Of a stretch of 64,000 nucleotides of DNA, positions 18,504 to 27,228 are shown piece by piece (position 1 is the stretch's first letter; the number at the start of each line of letters is the position of its first letter). Below the pieces are notes generated by a model that did not search any database, was not told the DNA's origin, and was given only the letters and a program-made list of their open reading frames with translations. The DNA comes from an uncultured Armatimonadota bacterium. GTDB taxonomy: Bacteria; Armatimonadota; Fimbriimonadia; Fimbriimonadales; Fimbriimonadaceae. The DNA lies in contig CAIUHP010000043.1 of assembly GCA_903899015.1 (NCBI GenBank), forward strand, positions 216,764 through 280,763. Direction: 5' to 3'. Both the position numbers and the translations under genes were made by a program.

Positions 18504-19109
18504 TCACCAGCTCACAAGATCAGACAAGCGAACTTCCTTTACTGCCAGCTCCCACACTTCCTCACCCTTGAAGGCCACTGATGCAACCCATGGGTCCGGA
18601 AGTTCTGGTCGCTGAACGGTCCATATTTCTCCTGTACCAACAACCTCAAAAACGGATGCGTCAACTTGATTCAAACCTTCAAGTGCAAGTGCCAACCCTC
18701 GCCCGGTACCCTTTGCGACGGCTTCACGCACCGTCCAGTCGATGAACTCTTGTTCGGACATTTCAAGCTGAGTGAGTCGCAATCGCGACTCGATATCAAG
18801 CCCGACGTCACCGTCCTGAGATAACGCAATAGCAGCCACACCCAGGGTGCTGGAACAGCTGAAACTGGGACCGTCCTCCACATAAGGCTTGCCCGCCCGG
18901 CCTTCAAGGATGGTTGGAAAGTCTCGTTTCGCTGCAGATTTCAGACTCCAAAGCCGTAATGCCCGGCTTGCAAGGGCTCGCACACGGCGATCCGAATCTC
19001 GAAACTGGGAGGCATACGCGCGATCAACCGGCGAAACTAATGAGATCAGTTCTTTCTCCTGAAGACCTTCCGTCCCCAACCAGAAAAGATTGACTTGATC
19101 AACCAGCAA
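18504..19109 (-). CDS. 4'-phosphopantetheinyl transferase (Sfp type)
   Basis: A 201-residue enzyme that converts apo carrier proteins to the holo form by adding phosphopantetheine from CoA. The Mg-binding 'GDVGLDIESR' motif (about residues 105-114) and the second motif 'FIDWTVREAVAKGTGRGLAL' are present, together with an upstream 'GRAGKPYVEDGPSFSCS'. Its start overlaps the end of the DUF418 gene by 11 bp. As the last gene of the NRPS operon, its obvious client is the carrier domain of the 1321-residue synthetase. Confidence 0.9.
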   Translation of the reverse strand: MLVDQVNLFWLGTEGLQEKELISLVSPVDRAYASQFRDSDRRVRALASRALRLWSLKSAAKRDFPTILEGRAGKPYVEDGPSFSCSSTLGVAAIALSQDGDVGLDIESRLRLTQLEMSEQEFIDWTVREAVAKGTGRGLALALEGLNQVDASVFEVVGTGEIWTVQRPELPDPWVASVAFKGEEVWELAVKEVRLSDLVSW

Positions 19110-20145
19110 AGCTTCTCCGCTCCGAGCCTGAAATCAAGCTGACAAGCCATTCAACCGGCCCACGTTTGAATCGCCTCAGCCAAAATTCTGAAAAGCAGAC
19201 CGCGAAGACTAGGTAGCCCGCCAATGTTAGAACTCCTATTCGTGTGGGCCATTCTTCGGCGGGATACCAGTGCCTCAGGGGCAACACAACCAACAGGATG
19301 TGACCTACATAGTGACTCAGCGATGTTCGCCCGATCGCGGCGTGCCAAGAAGCCAATTTGAATTTCTGGAACTTCCCTTCCCATGCCTCCAACCCAAATA
19401 CAACCGCGAAGGCGACACCTCCACAAATGAAAAGGAAAGGAATTGAAGTTGGCACCCATTCAATCGCAAACACAGAGGACGCGGCAGGGTGCAACCACAA
19501 CACCAGAAGCCCGGTCGCCAAGGCCAAGCTTGCAGAAACAACCAGTCCTATCGTCTTCTTTAGCTTCAGATCGACTGCCAAAATTCCCAACAGGATGAAA
19601 ACAAGCCACGGCATCAAGGGATAACAACCGTCCACAAAGATCAATTTCAAAGCAGAGGAGGCGGACAAAATGGGTTCTCCACTATCGTTCCAATCGTGCG
19701 CCATCCAAGCATGCCCAACGGGACTCAAAACGGGAATCAATAGGATGAGCGCTACTGCTACGCCACCGATCATCCATTTCCCTCCCGCCCGAATGAGGGC
19801 GGCCAGTGGCAAGGCACAACCAATCGCCATCAAAACTTCCGTTGGCCAAAGAGTCAAGTGGAGGATGACGCCTAGCAGTATTAAGGCAAAAGCACGTCGG
19901 ACGATAAAGATGAAGTAGGAACGCTCGAATCGACTCTCACCCATCTGAATGGCAAGTGACATGCCCACAAGCACAAAGAAAAGTGACGCCGATTTGCCTG
20001 CGAACCACTCCGATACCATGGTCACAACCCTTCCAAGGCTAGTGGTCGCTCCCTCCGTTGGCACGAGATGCTCGATCATCATCCCCATCAGCGCAAAGCC
20101 CCGAGCAAAATCGATGGCGAGGCGACGGGGAGCAGAAACGTTCAT
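19099..20145 (-). CDS. DUF418/heparan acetyltransferase-like integral membrane protein
   Basis: A 348-residue protein with about ten membrane helices. The N-terminus 'RRLAIDFARGFALMGMMIEH' and 'ASLFFVLVGMSLAIQMGES' are typical of the DUF1624/HGSNAT-cat and DUF418 families, and the C-terminus 'GRTSLSHYVGHILL' is DUF418. Such proteins are thought to move acyl groups across membranes, though most are uncharacterised. It overlaps the NRPS gene by 4 bp upstream and the PPTase gene downstream. This argues for acylation, capping or export of the NRPS product (inference). Confidence 0.82.
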   Translation of the reverse strand: MNVSAPRRLAIDFARGFALMGMMIEHLVPTEGATTSLGRVVTMVSEWFAGKSASLFFVLVGMSLAIQMGESRFERSYFIFIVRRAFALILLGVILHLTLWPTEVLMAIGCALPLAALIRAGGKWMIGGVAVALILLIPVLSPVGHAWMAHDWNDSGEPILSASSALKLIFVDGCYPLMPWLVFILLGILAVDLKLKKTIGLVVSASLALATGLLVLWLHPAASSVFAIEWVPTSIPFLFICGGVAFAVVFGLEAWEGKFQKFKLASWHAAIGRTSLSHYVGHILLVVLPLRHWYPAEEWPTRIGVLTLAGYLVFAVCFSEFWLRRFKRGPVEWLVSLISGSERRSFAG

Positions 20146-23100
20146 GGCTCAATCGTTTCGATTTGGCGGGAAGGGGCCCCTTGGTAGCGGCGCCCTGGAA
20201 GTAAGTGCTCATGCTTCATGATCACGCTATTCGGCTCGACCCTTGTATGCTCGCCCACTACTGCCCCGTAGAGAGGAACTGTTGCTCGTCCCAGCGTGGC
20301 TCCTTTTTTAACCACGACATGACCAATTTTGAGCACACGATCTTCGAAAGTGTGAGCCTGATAGTTGGCGGAAACCGTCGCGTCGTCTTCGATAATGATC
20401 ATGTCCGGGTCGACTACCTGCGAAAACCCATCAGAAAGAACGACTCGCTTCCCGATCTTCATTCCCATTGCACGCAGGTAGGGAATGAGAAGGAGTGAGC
20501 CTTCTAACGAGTGCAGAATGGGTTCCGCCCATTCCCCCCACGCCACATATAAGAAGTCCCATCTACTGCACCAACACGACCAGAGGGGATGGATACCCTC
20601 CTTCACTTTCCCGAGCAAAGCCCATTTCAGACCCAGAACTAAACCACACAAGAATGCCGCGGTCGCAGCCCCGCTAAGGGTTGCACCCAAGACAAACGTG
20701 AGCGGCGAACGCATCCACGGAGAGAAATCTGAAAGGAAGTCCCACCAAAGATAGAAAGAGAACAAAGGGATGGCTGGAACGGTAAACCGCAACGATTCCC
20801 AAAATATTCGATTCCAAAACCGAATTGGTGTCGGTTTAAACGTAAGGTCTTCGTCAACTGGAACGATCTCACGTTTCAGTAATTCGATCGGCGGCAAACC
20901 AAACCAAGCAGTGCTTTTGGCCATCACGCAATCATCGGCAACCGTGCATACCCCTAACAGAATATTTGGCGGAAGCGATTGCCCACCAGGAATAACCGCA
21001 TGGTTCCCAACAAAGCTGTACGACGAGACCGAAACGGGTCGAAGTGTACAACGACCCTCCTGAATCGAAGGTGAACCCAAGTACACGCCGTCGGCAAAGA
21101 ACACATGGCTGTCGATAGAAATAAGCTCCGGCACGACGTCAATGATTGTGCTGATTTCGCAATCCCTTCCAATCGACATCCCCGCCATTCGAAGCCACAC
21201 GGGCCAAAACAGAGTCCCGCTCAACCATCGCCCCGATGCTTCTACCATCATAGATTTCAAGGAAACTCGCGCAAATGCCGGTGACCTCAAGGGGATCGTT
21301 CCCGGCTCAACTTTGCCCAATAACCGACACGCCATGGCTTCTAAAACGACCATTACCGGAACGCAAGCAAGAGAGATCGCCAAACAAACTCCGAGCCAAA
21401 GGGGAAGGCTCGAAAAGGCAGAAGAACTCGATTGGACAAGGCGATAGGTCACGATAAAAGCAACCTGGAACGGTAGCATCTGAACGAAATGCACGATCGA
21501 GCGTGCACACGTTAACAGAAAGGCAAACCTAATCGGGGTCATCTCTGACTGCTCCGTTTTTCTCGGCTGAGGAGTCGCACCTGCGGGCCGCGCTGGAATA
21601 CCATTCCACTTTTCCCCTTTTGGAATGATTGCCCCGGGTTCAAGCGAAGACAATGGAGTCAGCATCGAACCTTCTCCCATTTGGGAGCCTGGCCCCACCA
21701 TCGCACGTGTCTCCACAACCGAGTTGGCACCGATCTGCACACTCCCAAGTACAACTTGGCCGGCTTCTAAGTCCCACACATTGAGCACTGCGTCCTGACA
21801 TACCGCTACATTGTCTCCAATATCTAATAGATCCCAGCCCCCAAACAATGGAATCGAGCCTTGGTGGAAATAGACGTTCTTTCCAATCTTTGCTCCTAGG
21901 GCGCGAAGAGCCATATTAGCGAACTCAGTCCCTTCAAGGTTCCTCCAAGGAATTAGCCTAACAAACAGACGAACGATCCAATTGCGAACGAAAAAACTTC
22001 CCCAAACAGGTTCTTTTCCAGTTTTGTAAGTTCCAATCAGTAGTTGCTTAACAAGCACCGCCAATCCAATCGTCACGGGAGTCAAGAAGGCAATTCCAAA
22101 TAATCCGATGAGGGGCCAAACGATCAGTAGCATCGTCCAATCTCCCAACTGATCGAACCAAGGGACGCCTTTCAACATAAACCAGGCTCCCGCAGTGGAA
22201 CCAAAAACCAGTTCCATGAAAAGAACTAAGGCTTGAATGCAAGTGGCCAGGATTGGATTGCCCTTTACCGTCGGTTCCGATGAAGTTAGCGGTGTAACAG
22301 CAGCTGAAGACTTCGTCCGCTGCGCAATTCCTTCGATCGTCCGACCTTCGTAAATATCTCGAACGGTTATGGATGACGTCTCGGAATCTGTCCGTAGTAG
22401 AGTGACGATCCTCGATGCCAGCAACGAGCTTCCGCCTAGATCCGAAAAGAAGTCGTCCTTGATCGATAAAGGCTCGGTTAATCCAAAGATCTTCTGACAT
22501 GCCAGAACGACACGCTTTTCAAGATCCGATTCAGGTGGGACAAATGCGGCCGAGTGATGCTCAAAATGAGGTGCGACAAACTCGAGAGCATCTCGGCGCA
22601 ACTTGCCACCCACGCTTTTGGGAAGCACATCGCAAACCGTATAGGCGTCCGGAACCATGTATCTCGGAAGCCGTTCTCCTATAAACTCCCTGAGCTCTTC
22701 AAAATCAATCTCCTGCGCCGGGTTTTCCAAGACCAAATGTGCTGACAACCACTCTCGGTCGTCCTGTTTTTGTAATCGACAAGCAGTCTCCCGAACACCC
22801 TTAAACTGAGCAATGATTGCCTCGATTGCCTCAAGTTCAATTCGGTAACCCCGCAACTTAATTTGAGCGTCGATCCGACCGAAATAGCTTAGATTTCCGC
22901 TCGGCTCAAGTCGAACTAAGTCCCCCGTCCGATAGATTCGCCCGAATTCTGGATGCTCAACAAACTTCTTCTGAGTCACCTCGGAAAGATTTCGATATCC
23001 TCGCGCTAAGCCAATGCCAGCAAGGTAAAGCTCACCCATTTCTCCTGGCAAAGCTTCCCTGCCATCCTCTGCGGCTACATAGGCGGTGATTCCGTCAACC

Positions 23101-24107
23101 GGCTTACCAATCGTGATTTCGCCGTTTTCGACAATATCGGTCCGAACGCATGTAACCGTACATTCAGTCGGGCCATAACCGTTTACGAGTCGACGACCCG
23201 GTGCCCATGCGTTTGCCACATCCTCCGTTAACGCTTCCCCTCCGACATACAAAAGCTTGAGATTTGGAAGCGCCTCGCGCGGATTAGAACACGCCATGGT
23301 CCTCAGCAAAGTTGGCGGAGGGCACAGCACGGTGATCCGCTCATTTTGTAGCCATGCCACTAGGTCTGGCCCCAGACGAGCCGTGTCATCGTCCATGACA
23401 ACCAACGTGGCCCCGGCGGCAAAAGCAAGCCAAGTTTCTTCGACCGAAGAGTCGTAACTAGCCGAGGAACCTTGTGCGATTCGATCCTGGGCCCCCAACT
23501 GAAATTCGCGCAAGTCGGAACGCACCAAGTTTGAGATGCTTCGTTCCTCGATCATGACCCCCTTGGGCAGCCCACTGGTACCCGAAGTATAAATCAGGTA
23601 GGCGAGGCGATCTTGGCGAAGATTCTCATCGGCTTGGAAGTCTTCGGTCGGGTGAATGTCATCGCTTGAAAGGACCATCTGATGGTGGTCCGCCAGAGAA
23701 ACAAGCCGAGGAATATATTCGGGATCAGAAACAATTGCGATAGGAGTCGCATCCAACAAAATCCGCCGGATGACTTCATCAGGCAAAGCTGGTTCGATAC
23801 AAACATAGGCAAATCCCGCCCGAAGCGCTCCTAACTGAGCAGCCCACAAATGCTCCGATGCTCGCGGTACGAGAATTGCAATAATCTGTTCGCCAACTCC
23901 AAGCTCAGTAAATCGCGATGCATAGCCGGAAGCAAGATAATCAAGCTCCTCGTAAGTAACCGTGTCGCGGTATGCCCTACCAATCCCTGGCGGAATATCT
24001 AGAGCGATCTGATGAGGATTTCTTTTTGCATTAAGCGCAAAGAGGGATGGCAGATCATGCCATTCAGCTCCAACGAACCCTAATTGCCCCTCATTGGCTT
24101 CCAGCAT
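20142..24107 (-). CDS. Pls/PosA-family non-ribosomal peptide synthetase
   Basis: A 1321-residue single-module synthetase with a membrane-bound terminal domain, the layout of epsilon-poly-L-lysine synthetase. The adenylation domain (about residues 20-510) has 'LIYTSGTSGLPKGVM', 'YGPTECT', 'YRTGDLV' and Lys502 in 'GGKLRRD'. A carrier domain follows, with Ser561 in 'DDFFSDLGGSSL'. Three left-handed-beta-helix blocks (about 735-845, 975-1080, 1210-1315) alternate with hydrophobic segments. There is no thioesterase or standard condensation domain. My hand-read specificity positions are D-S-E-C-Y-G-G-V-T plus K. The Glu also occurs in codes for basic amino acids, but this is weak evidence. The product is probably an amino acid homopolymer or conjugate. 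Confidence 0.9.
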   Translation of the reverse strand: MLEANEGQLGFVGAEWHDLPSLFALNAKRNPHQIALDIPPGIGRAYRDTVTYEELDYLASGYASRFTELGVGEQIIAILVPRASEHLWAAQLGALRAGFAYVCIEPALPDEVIRRILLDATPIAIVSDPEYIPRLVSLADHHQMVLSSDDIHPTEDFQADENLRQDRLAYLIYTSGTSGLPKGVMIEERSISNLVRSDLREFQLGAQDRIAQGSSASYDSSVEETWLAFAAGATLVVMDDDTARLGPDLVAWLQNERITVLCPPPTLLRTMACSNPREALPNLKLLYVGGEALTEDVANAWAPGRRLVNGYGPTECTVTCVRTDIVENGEITIGKPVDGITAYVAAEDGREALPGEMGELYLAGIGLARGYRNLSEVTQKKFVEHPEFGRIYRTGDLVRLEPSGNLSYFGRIDAQIKLRGYRIELEAIEAIIAQFKGVRETACRLQKQDDREWLSAHLVLENPAQEIDFEELREFIGERLPRYMVPDAYTVCDVLPKSVGGKLRRDALEFVAPHFEHHSAAFVPPESDLEKRVVLACQKIFGLTEPLSIKDDFFSDLGGSSLLASRIVTLLRTDSETSSITVRDIYEGRTIEGIAQRTKSSAAVTPLTSSEPTVKGNPILATCIQALVLFMELVFGSTAGAWFMLKGVPWFDQLGDWTMLLIVWPLIGLFGIAFLTPVTIGLAVLVKQLLIGTYKTGKEPVWGSFFVRNWIVRLFVRLIPWRNLEGTEFANMALRALGAKIGKNVYFHQGSIPLFGGWDLLDIGDNVAVCQDAVLNVWDLEAGQVVLGSVQIGANSVVETRAMVGPGSQMGEGSMLTPLSSLEPGAIIPKGEKWNGIPARPAGATPQPRKTEQSEMTPIRFAFLLTCARSIVHFVQMLPFQVAFIVTYRLVQSSSSAFSSLPLWLGVCLAISLACVPVMVVLEAMACRLLGKVEPGTIPLRSPAFARVSLKSMMVEASGRWLSGTLFWPVWLRMAGMSIGRDCEISTIIDVVPELISIDSHVFFADGVYLGSPSIQEGRCTLRPVSVSSYSFVGNHAVIPGGQSLPPNILLGVCTVADDCVMAKSTAWFGLPPIELLKREIVPVDEDLTFKPTPIRFWNRIFWESLRFTVPAIPLFSFYLWWDFLSDFSPWMRSPLTFVLGATLSGAATAAFLCGLVLGLKWALLGKVKEGIHPLWSCWCSRWDFLYVAWGEWAEPILHSLEGSLLLIPYLRAMGMKIGKRVVLSDGFSQVVDPDMIIIEDDATVSANYQAHTFEDRVLKIGHVVVKKGATLGRATVPLYGAVVGEHTRVEPNSVIMKHEHLLPGRRYQGAPSRQIETIEP

Positions 24108-24109
24108 TT

Positions 24110-24592
24110 TTAAGCCAATTCCGCTTGCGCGGTTTCCATCTCCCTTAATAGGTAATCGGAAACGTTAGCACGTAGCTGTTCGCGAACCGAAGGGTCTAAA
24201 TGTTTGAACCCACGGATTAATTTGCGACATTCAGGACTGCCGCAAAGACAATGAAACGGTTCGGCCATGTCCCATTCACTTGTTTCATAGTCAAACGTGA
24301 TTTCATCACCCGAATGGATCGTTCGGGTCGCCACTAGCTCGCGTCCACGAATGCGAGCATTGGGTGAGCAACTATGATTCGTGTAGATCCATGGCGTAAG
24401 TGCAACACCATTCGCATCGACGCCAATGGAGTGTGGAACGAGATGCGTGTTGTGGTCTAGCTGAATCGAAAAGCGGGATGCCGTATCAATTACGTCGCCT
24501 GCAAGGTAGCAAATAGACTCGCCTGCTGTCACATCTCGATTGATGGACACAAAGTGCCCTCCCGTTCTTGTCCCCACACTCAATCTATGCAT
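24110..24592 (-). CDS. SET-domain protein lysine methyltransferase-like
   Basis: A 160-residue protein made almost entirely of a SET domain, an S-adenosylmethionine-dependent lysine methyltransferase fold best known from eukaryotic histone enzymes. Residues 72-78 carry the cofactor-site motif 'NHSCSPN'. 'GDEITFDYETSEWD' supplies the catalytic Tyr region, and a post-SET zinc-type cluster follows (Cys115, Cys117, Cys122 in 'CLCGSPEC'). Its stop is 2 bp before the NRPS start, so it heads the biosynthetic operon. The client could be a lysine-containing product, a carrier-bound intermediate or a protein. This is inference. Confidence 0.85.
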   Translation of the reverse strand: MHRLSVGTRTGGHFVSINRDVTAGESICYLAGDVIDTASRFSIQLDHNTHLVPHSIGVDANGVALTPWIYTNHSCSPNARIRGRELVATRTIHSGDEITFDYETSEWDMAEPFHCLCGSPECRKLIRGFKHLDPSVREQLRANVSDYLLREMETAQAELA

Positions 24593-24621
24593 TTGAAATC
24601 TAGCAGACCGGCATCATGCGT

Positions 24622-24840
24622 TTAAGCTTGCTCGGAGCGACTCATTATGAACGGATTGGCAATGGTGTGTTTCACTTGAAGGAATTCGAGTGAACACTCA
24701 ATCCGGAAAGATGAGAACAGGAGAACTGCTCCCATAACCAGTAGTGCGTAAGCCTGCCACGAGATCCGGAATTTAAGAGATCGAATAGCGAAGACCTTAT
24801 CAATATGTTCTAATCCCCAATTTTCTAACCGCGAGTTCAA
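24622..24840 (-). other. possible small membrane protein upstream of the SET gene
   Basis: A 72-codon TTG-initiated frame with one hydrophobic segment ('YALLVMGAVLLFSSF'), ending 29 bp before the SET gene. No ribosome-binding site is visible and no family is recognised. The 276-bp divergent region (24593-24868) it fills must also hold promoters for both sides, so the frame may be fortuitous. Confidence 0.25.
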
Positions 24841-24877
24841 GTAATTCGAGTCATGATAAAGGAGACAGGTGCTGATA

Positions 24878-25687
24878 ATGAAGCGAAGATCGTGGGTTCA
24901 TGCTTGGGGAATTGGCGGAGCGGCTTGCTGCTTTTTCATGGGAAGCGCTTTCGCGACGCAGCGGTCGATGCTCGCGAAAGATCCGTTAAACGCAGGCCTC
25001 ATTCATCGATGGCAATTCGACGGCAACTGCTTCGACTCCGTTGGCAATCTCAGCACCAAACCAGTCGGGCCAGTCGGATACACCGAGGTCGGCTCGGGGA
25101 AAGGCATAGTTTTCGACGGTTCGACAACTGGAATGGTCCTTCCGCCCGAAAAGGATATGCAGTTCCAGGCTTCGTTTTCGATCAGTGTTTGGGCAAATCT
25201 ATTCGCGCGACCTTCAGCCTCTCATATGTGGTCCGCGATAATTTTTGATGGCGATGATCGCCCCGGTTTGGATCCTTATGCATTGCAAGCGGACCCTAAC
25301 GGAAAGATCCAGTTCCTTATCACCGGAGCAGGTGGAGCGTCAACGCTCGATGCACCGATACCACTTAACACCTTTGTTTACCTAACGGCTACTTACAATA
25401 AGCAAACGGGCATCCAGAGTTTTTACGAGAATGGCAAGTTGGTCAACCAGGCCACAGGTGTCCCAAATCTAACTCCCGTAGTAGGGCTAGATGGAAATCA
25501 GAATCCTGGTATCGGAATCGGAACGAACAATGCCTTCCCGAAGAGCAGTTACCATTTTGGCTGGAATGGGATCCTTAGCGATCTTAGGATCTATAACCGA
25601 GCCCTAACACCTGCCGAGGCCCTGGAATTATTCCATCGCGGAGTCACTCGTCCGCTCGGCACAAAAATCAACCCGATCAACCCTTAA
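24878..25687 (+). CDS. secreted LamG/concanavalin A-like domain protein
   Basis: A 269-residue exported protein. A signal peptide ('HAWGIGGAACCFFMGSAFA', cut near residue 29) precedes one LamG/laminin-G-like jelly-roll. Its pattern is classic: 'LIHRWQFDGNCFDSVGN', 'FSISVWANLF', 'FVYLTATYNKQTG' and 'LSDLRIYNRALTPAEALELF'. Such domains bind glycans or other surface ligands. There is no catalytic partner domain. A GTG nine bases upstream is a competing start. The GGAG site lies 4 bp from the GTG and 13 bp from the ATG, so the choice is uncertain. The gene meets the convergent aminotransferase gene tail to tail. Confidence 0.85.
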   Translation: MKRRSWVHAWGIGGAACCFFMGSAFATQRSMLAKDPLNAGLIHRWQFDGNCFDSVGNLSTKPVGPVGYTEVGSGKGIVFDGSTTGMVLPPEKDMQFQASFSISVWANLFARPSASHMWSAIIFDGDDRPGLDPYALQADPNGKIQFLITGAGGASTLDAPIPLNTFVYLTATYNKQTGIQSFYENGKLVNQATGVPNLTPVVGLDGNQNPGIGIGTNNAFPKSSYHFGWNGILSDLRIYNRALTPAEALELFHRGVTRPLGTKINPINP

Positions 25688-26982
25688 CCAATTCCCCGCG
25701 TCCCCGCAACGATCATCGCGTCAGCGAAGCGATCAACTTCCGCGGGAGTCGTGTAGATCTGAGGAGTCACTCGAATCCCATTGAACTGAACATGTTCAAT
25801 GGGAGCCGTGACGATCTGATAATTCTTTTCAAGCCAACTTGCGAGTTCGCCCGGCTTGGTGCCCACCACTTCCACCGTGCAAATGGCACAAGAATGGTCT
25901 GCATCCAGATTCGTATGAAATCGAATATTCGGAACATCAACCAGCTTTTCGGTCCAACGTGATCGCAAATACCGTAACCGCGCCGTCTTTCTCTCCGTTC
26001 CGATCATCTCATGAAATGTCAGCGCCTCAGCGATCGCGTTGTGTACCGCCGCTTGATGGGTTCCGATTTCCTCAAATTTCCGAATGTCGTTTGTCTGGGT
26101 AAGCGCAGGGGCCATGAGTGCCCAGAGGTCCGCGACCTTCTTCCGATTTACATACAGGAGCCCGGTTCCAATCGGCGCCATCAACCACTTGTGAAGGGAC
26201 GTAGCGAAGTAATCGCACCCCAAATCTTTCTGCTGAAATGGAAACTGGGCAAATGCGTGAGCTCCGTCTACAACGACCGGAATTCCGTGTTTACGTCCCA
26301 GATCACAAATCTCCCGAACCGGAAAAATCTGCCCGTTCATAAATCCGACGTGGGACACCAAAATGATCTTGGTTCGAGACGTAATTCCTCTCTCAAAAGC
26401 ATTAATGAGTTCGGCATGACTTTTGGGCACTGCTGGAATCTCAACCTGGACCATCTTGATCCCTTCCCTTTTCTCACGTTGCTGAATCGCAAAGATCATC
26501 CGTGGATAGTCCAAAGTGGTTGTCAGAATCTCGTCTCCCGACTCCATTGGGAGTCCAAACAGACAAGTCATCAGCGATTCACTTGCGTTTCGGGTAATCG
26601 CGATTTCCTCTGAATCTGCACCAAAAAACGCTGCGAGTCGTTTGCGCACCCCTTCGATTTCAGGGTCAAGATCGCGCCACATAAAGATGCTCGGTCCCTG
26701 ATTGGCTACATCAATCTGTCTTTTAAGCGACTCGCATACAACCCTCGGTGATGGCGAACATCCTCCGTTGTTGAAGTTGATGGTGGTTGGATGGAGCGTA
26801 AACGCATTTCGAATGCCTTGCCAAAAATCCTCGTCACTGCTGTTCAATTCCGGGGCAGAAGTGGCATTCGAAATCAGTTTCTCAACTTCGTCCAAACTGG
26901 AATCCCTAAATGAAGCGGGAGTGCTAGAGTAAGAAGCGACATCGTTTGGAAATTCCATCAAGGATGGAGACGGTTTACGCAA
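25684..26982 (-). CDS. class V PLP-dependent aminotransferase (isopenicillin-N epimerase-like)
   Basis: A 432-residue fold-type I PLP enzyme of the class V group, close in pattern to isopenicillin N epimerase-like and cysteine-desulfurase-like proteins. The PLP Lys is in 'DYFATSLHKWLMAPIGTGLLY', and the cofactor Asp/His in 'IPVVVDGAHAFAQF'. 'NFNNGGCSPSPRVV' and 'ITRNASESL' are also typical. The start is uncertain: TTG at 26982 or ATG at 26958, neither with a good ribosome-binding site. Many relatives carry a Tat signal, but here the N-terminus is Ser-rich without one. The substrate is unknown. Confidence 0.85.
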   Translation of the reverse strand: MRKPSPSLMEFPNDVASYSSTPASFRDSSLDEVEKLISNATSAPELNSSDEDFWQGIRNAFTLHPTTINFNNGGCSPSPRVVCESLKRQIDVANQGPSIFMWRDLDPEIEGVRKRLAAFFGADSEEIAITRNASESLMTCLFGLPMESGDEILTTTLDYPRMIFAIQQREKREGIKMVQVEIPAVPKSHAELINAFERGITSRTKIILVSHVGFMNGQIFPVREICDLGRKHGIPVVVDGAHAFAQFPFQQKDLGCDYFATSLHKWLMAPIGTGLLYVNRKKVADLWALMAPALTQTNDIRKFEEIGTHQAAVHNAIAEALTFHEMIGTERKTARLRYLRSRWTEKLVDVPNIRFHTNLDADHSCAICTVEVVGTKPGELASWLEKNYQIVTAPIEHVQFNGIRVTPQIYTTPAEVDRFADAMIVAGTRGIG

Positions 26983-27216
26983 GTTGTTGGACTCAATAAC
27001 AGAATTGGCAACTGATGTTTTTGGTTTCTCACTTCAGATGTTTATCATCAGCGGGCCTGCCAAAGCACGGCAAGGAAGCACTAACTCAAAACTGGCATCA
27101 CTGAGCGACTCAGATGGATCGTTCCATAATCAACGATTGGTACAGCCTCAAGGAAAGACTTACGTTCCTTTCCTGCTCGTTTAGAAGCGACGATGTGCCC
27201 CTCTTCTGATTTACGT

Positions 27217-27222
27217 TATACT
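27217..27222 (+). promoter_or_regulatory. -10 element giving a likely leaderless recQ transcript
   Basis: TATACT lies 6 nt upstream of the GTG at 27229. Transcription would start at or beside that codon. The rest of the 210-bp divergent spacer from 26983 shows no gene. Confidence 0.5.
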
Positions 27223-27228
27223 CATCAA

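Noticed and set aside
26984..27184. A 66-codon plus-strand frame before recQ
   Set aside because: It lies in the divergent promoter region and has no ribosome-binding site or recognisable sequence.
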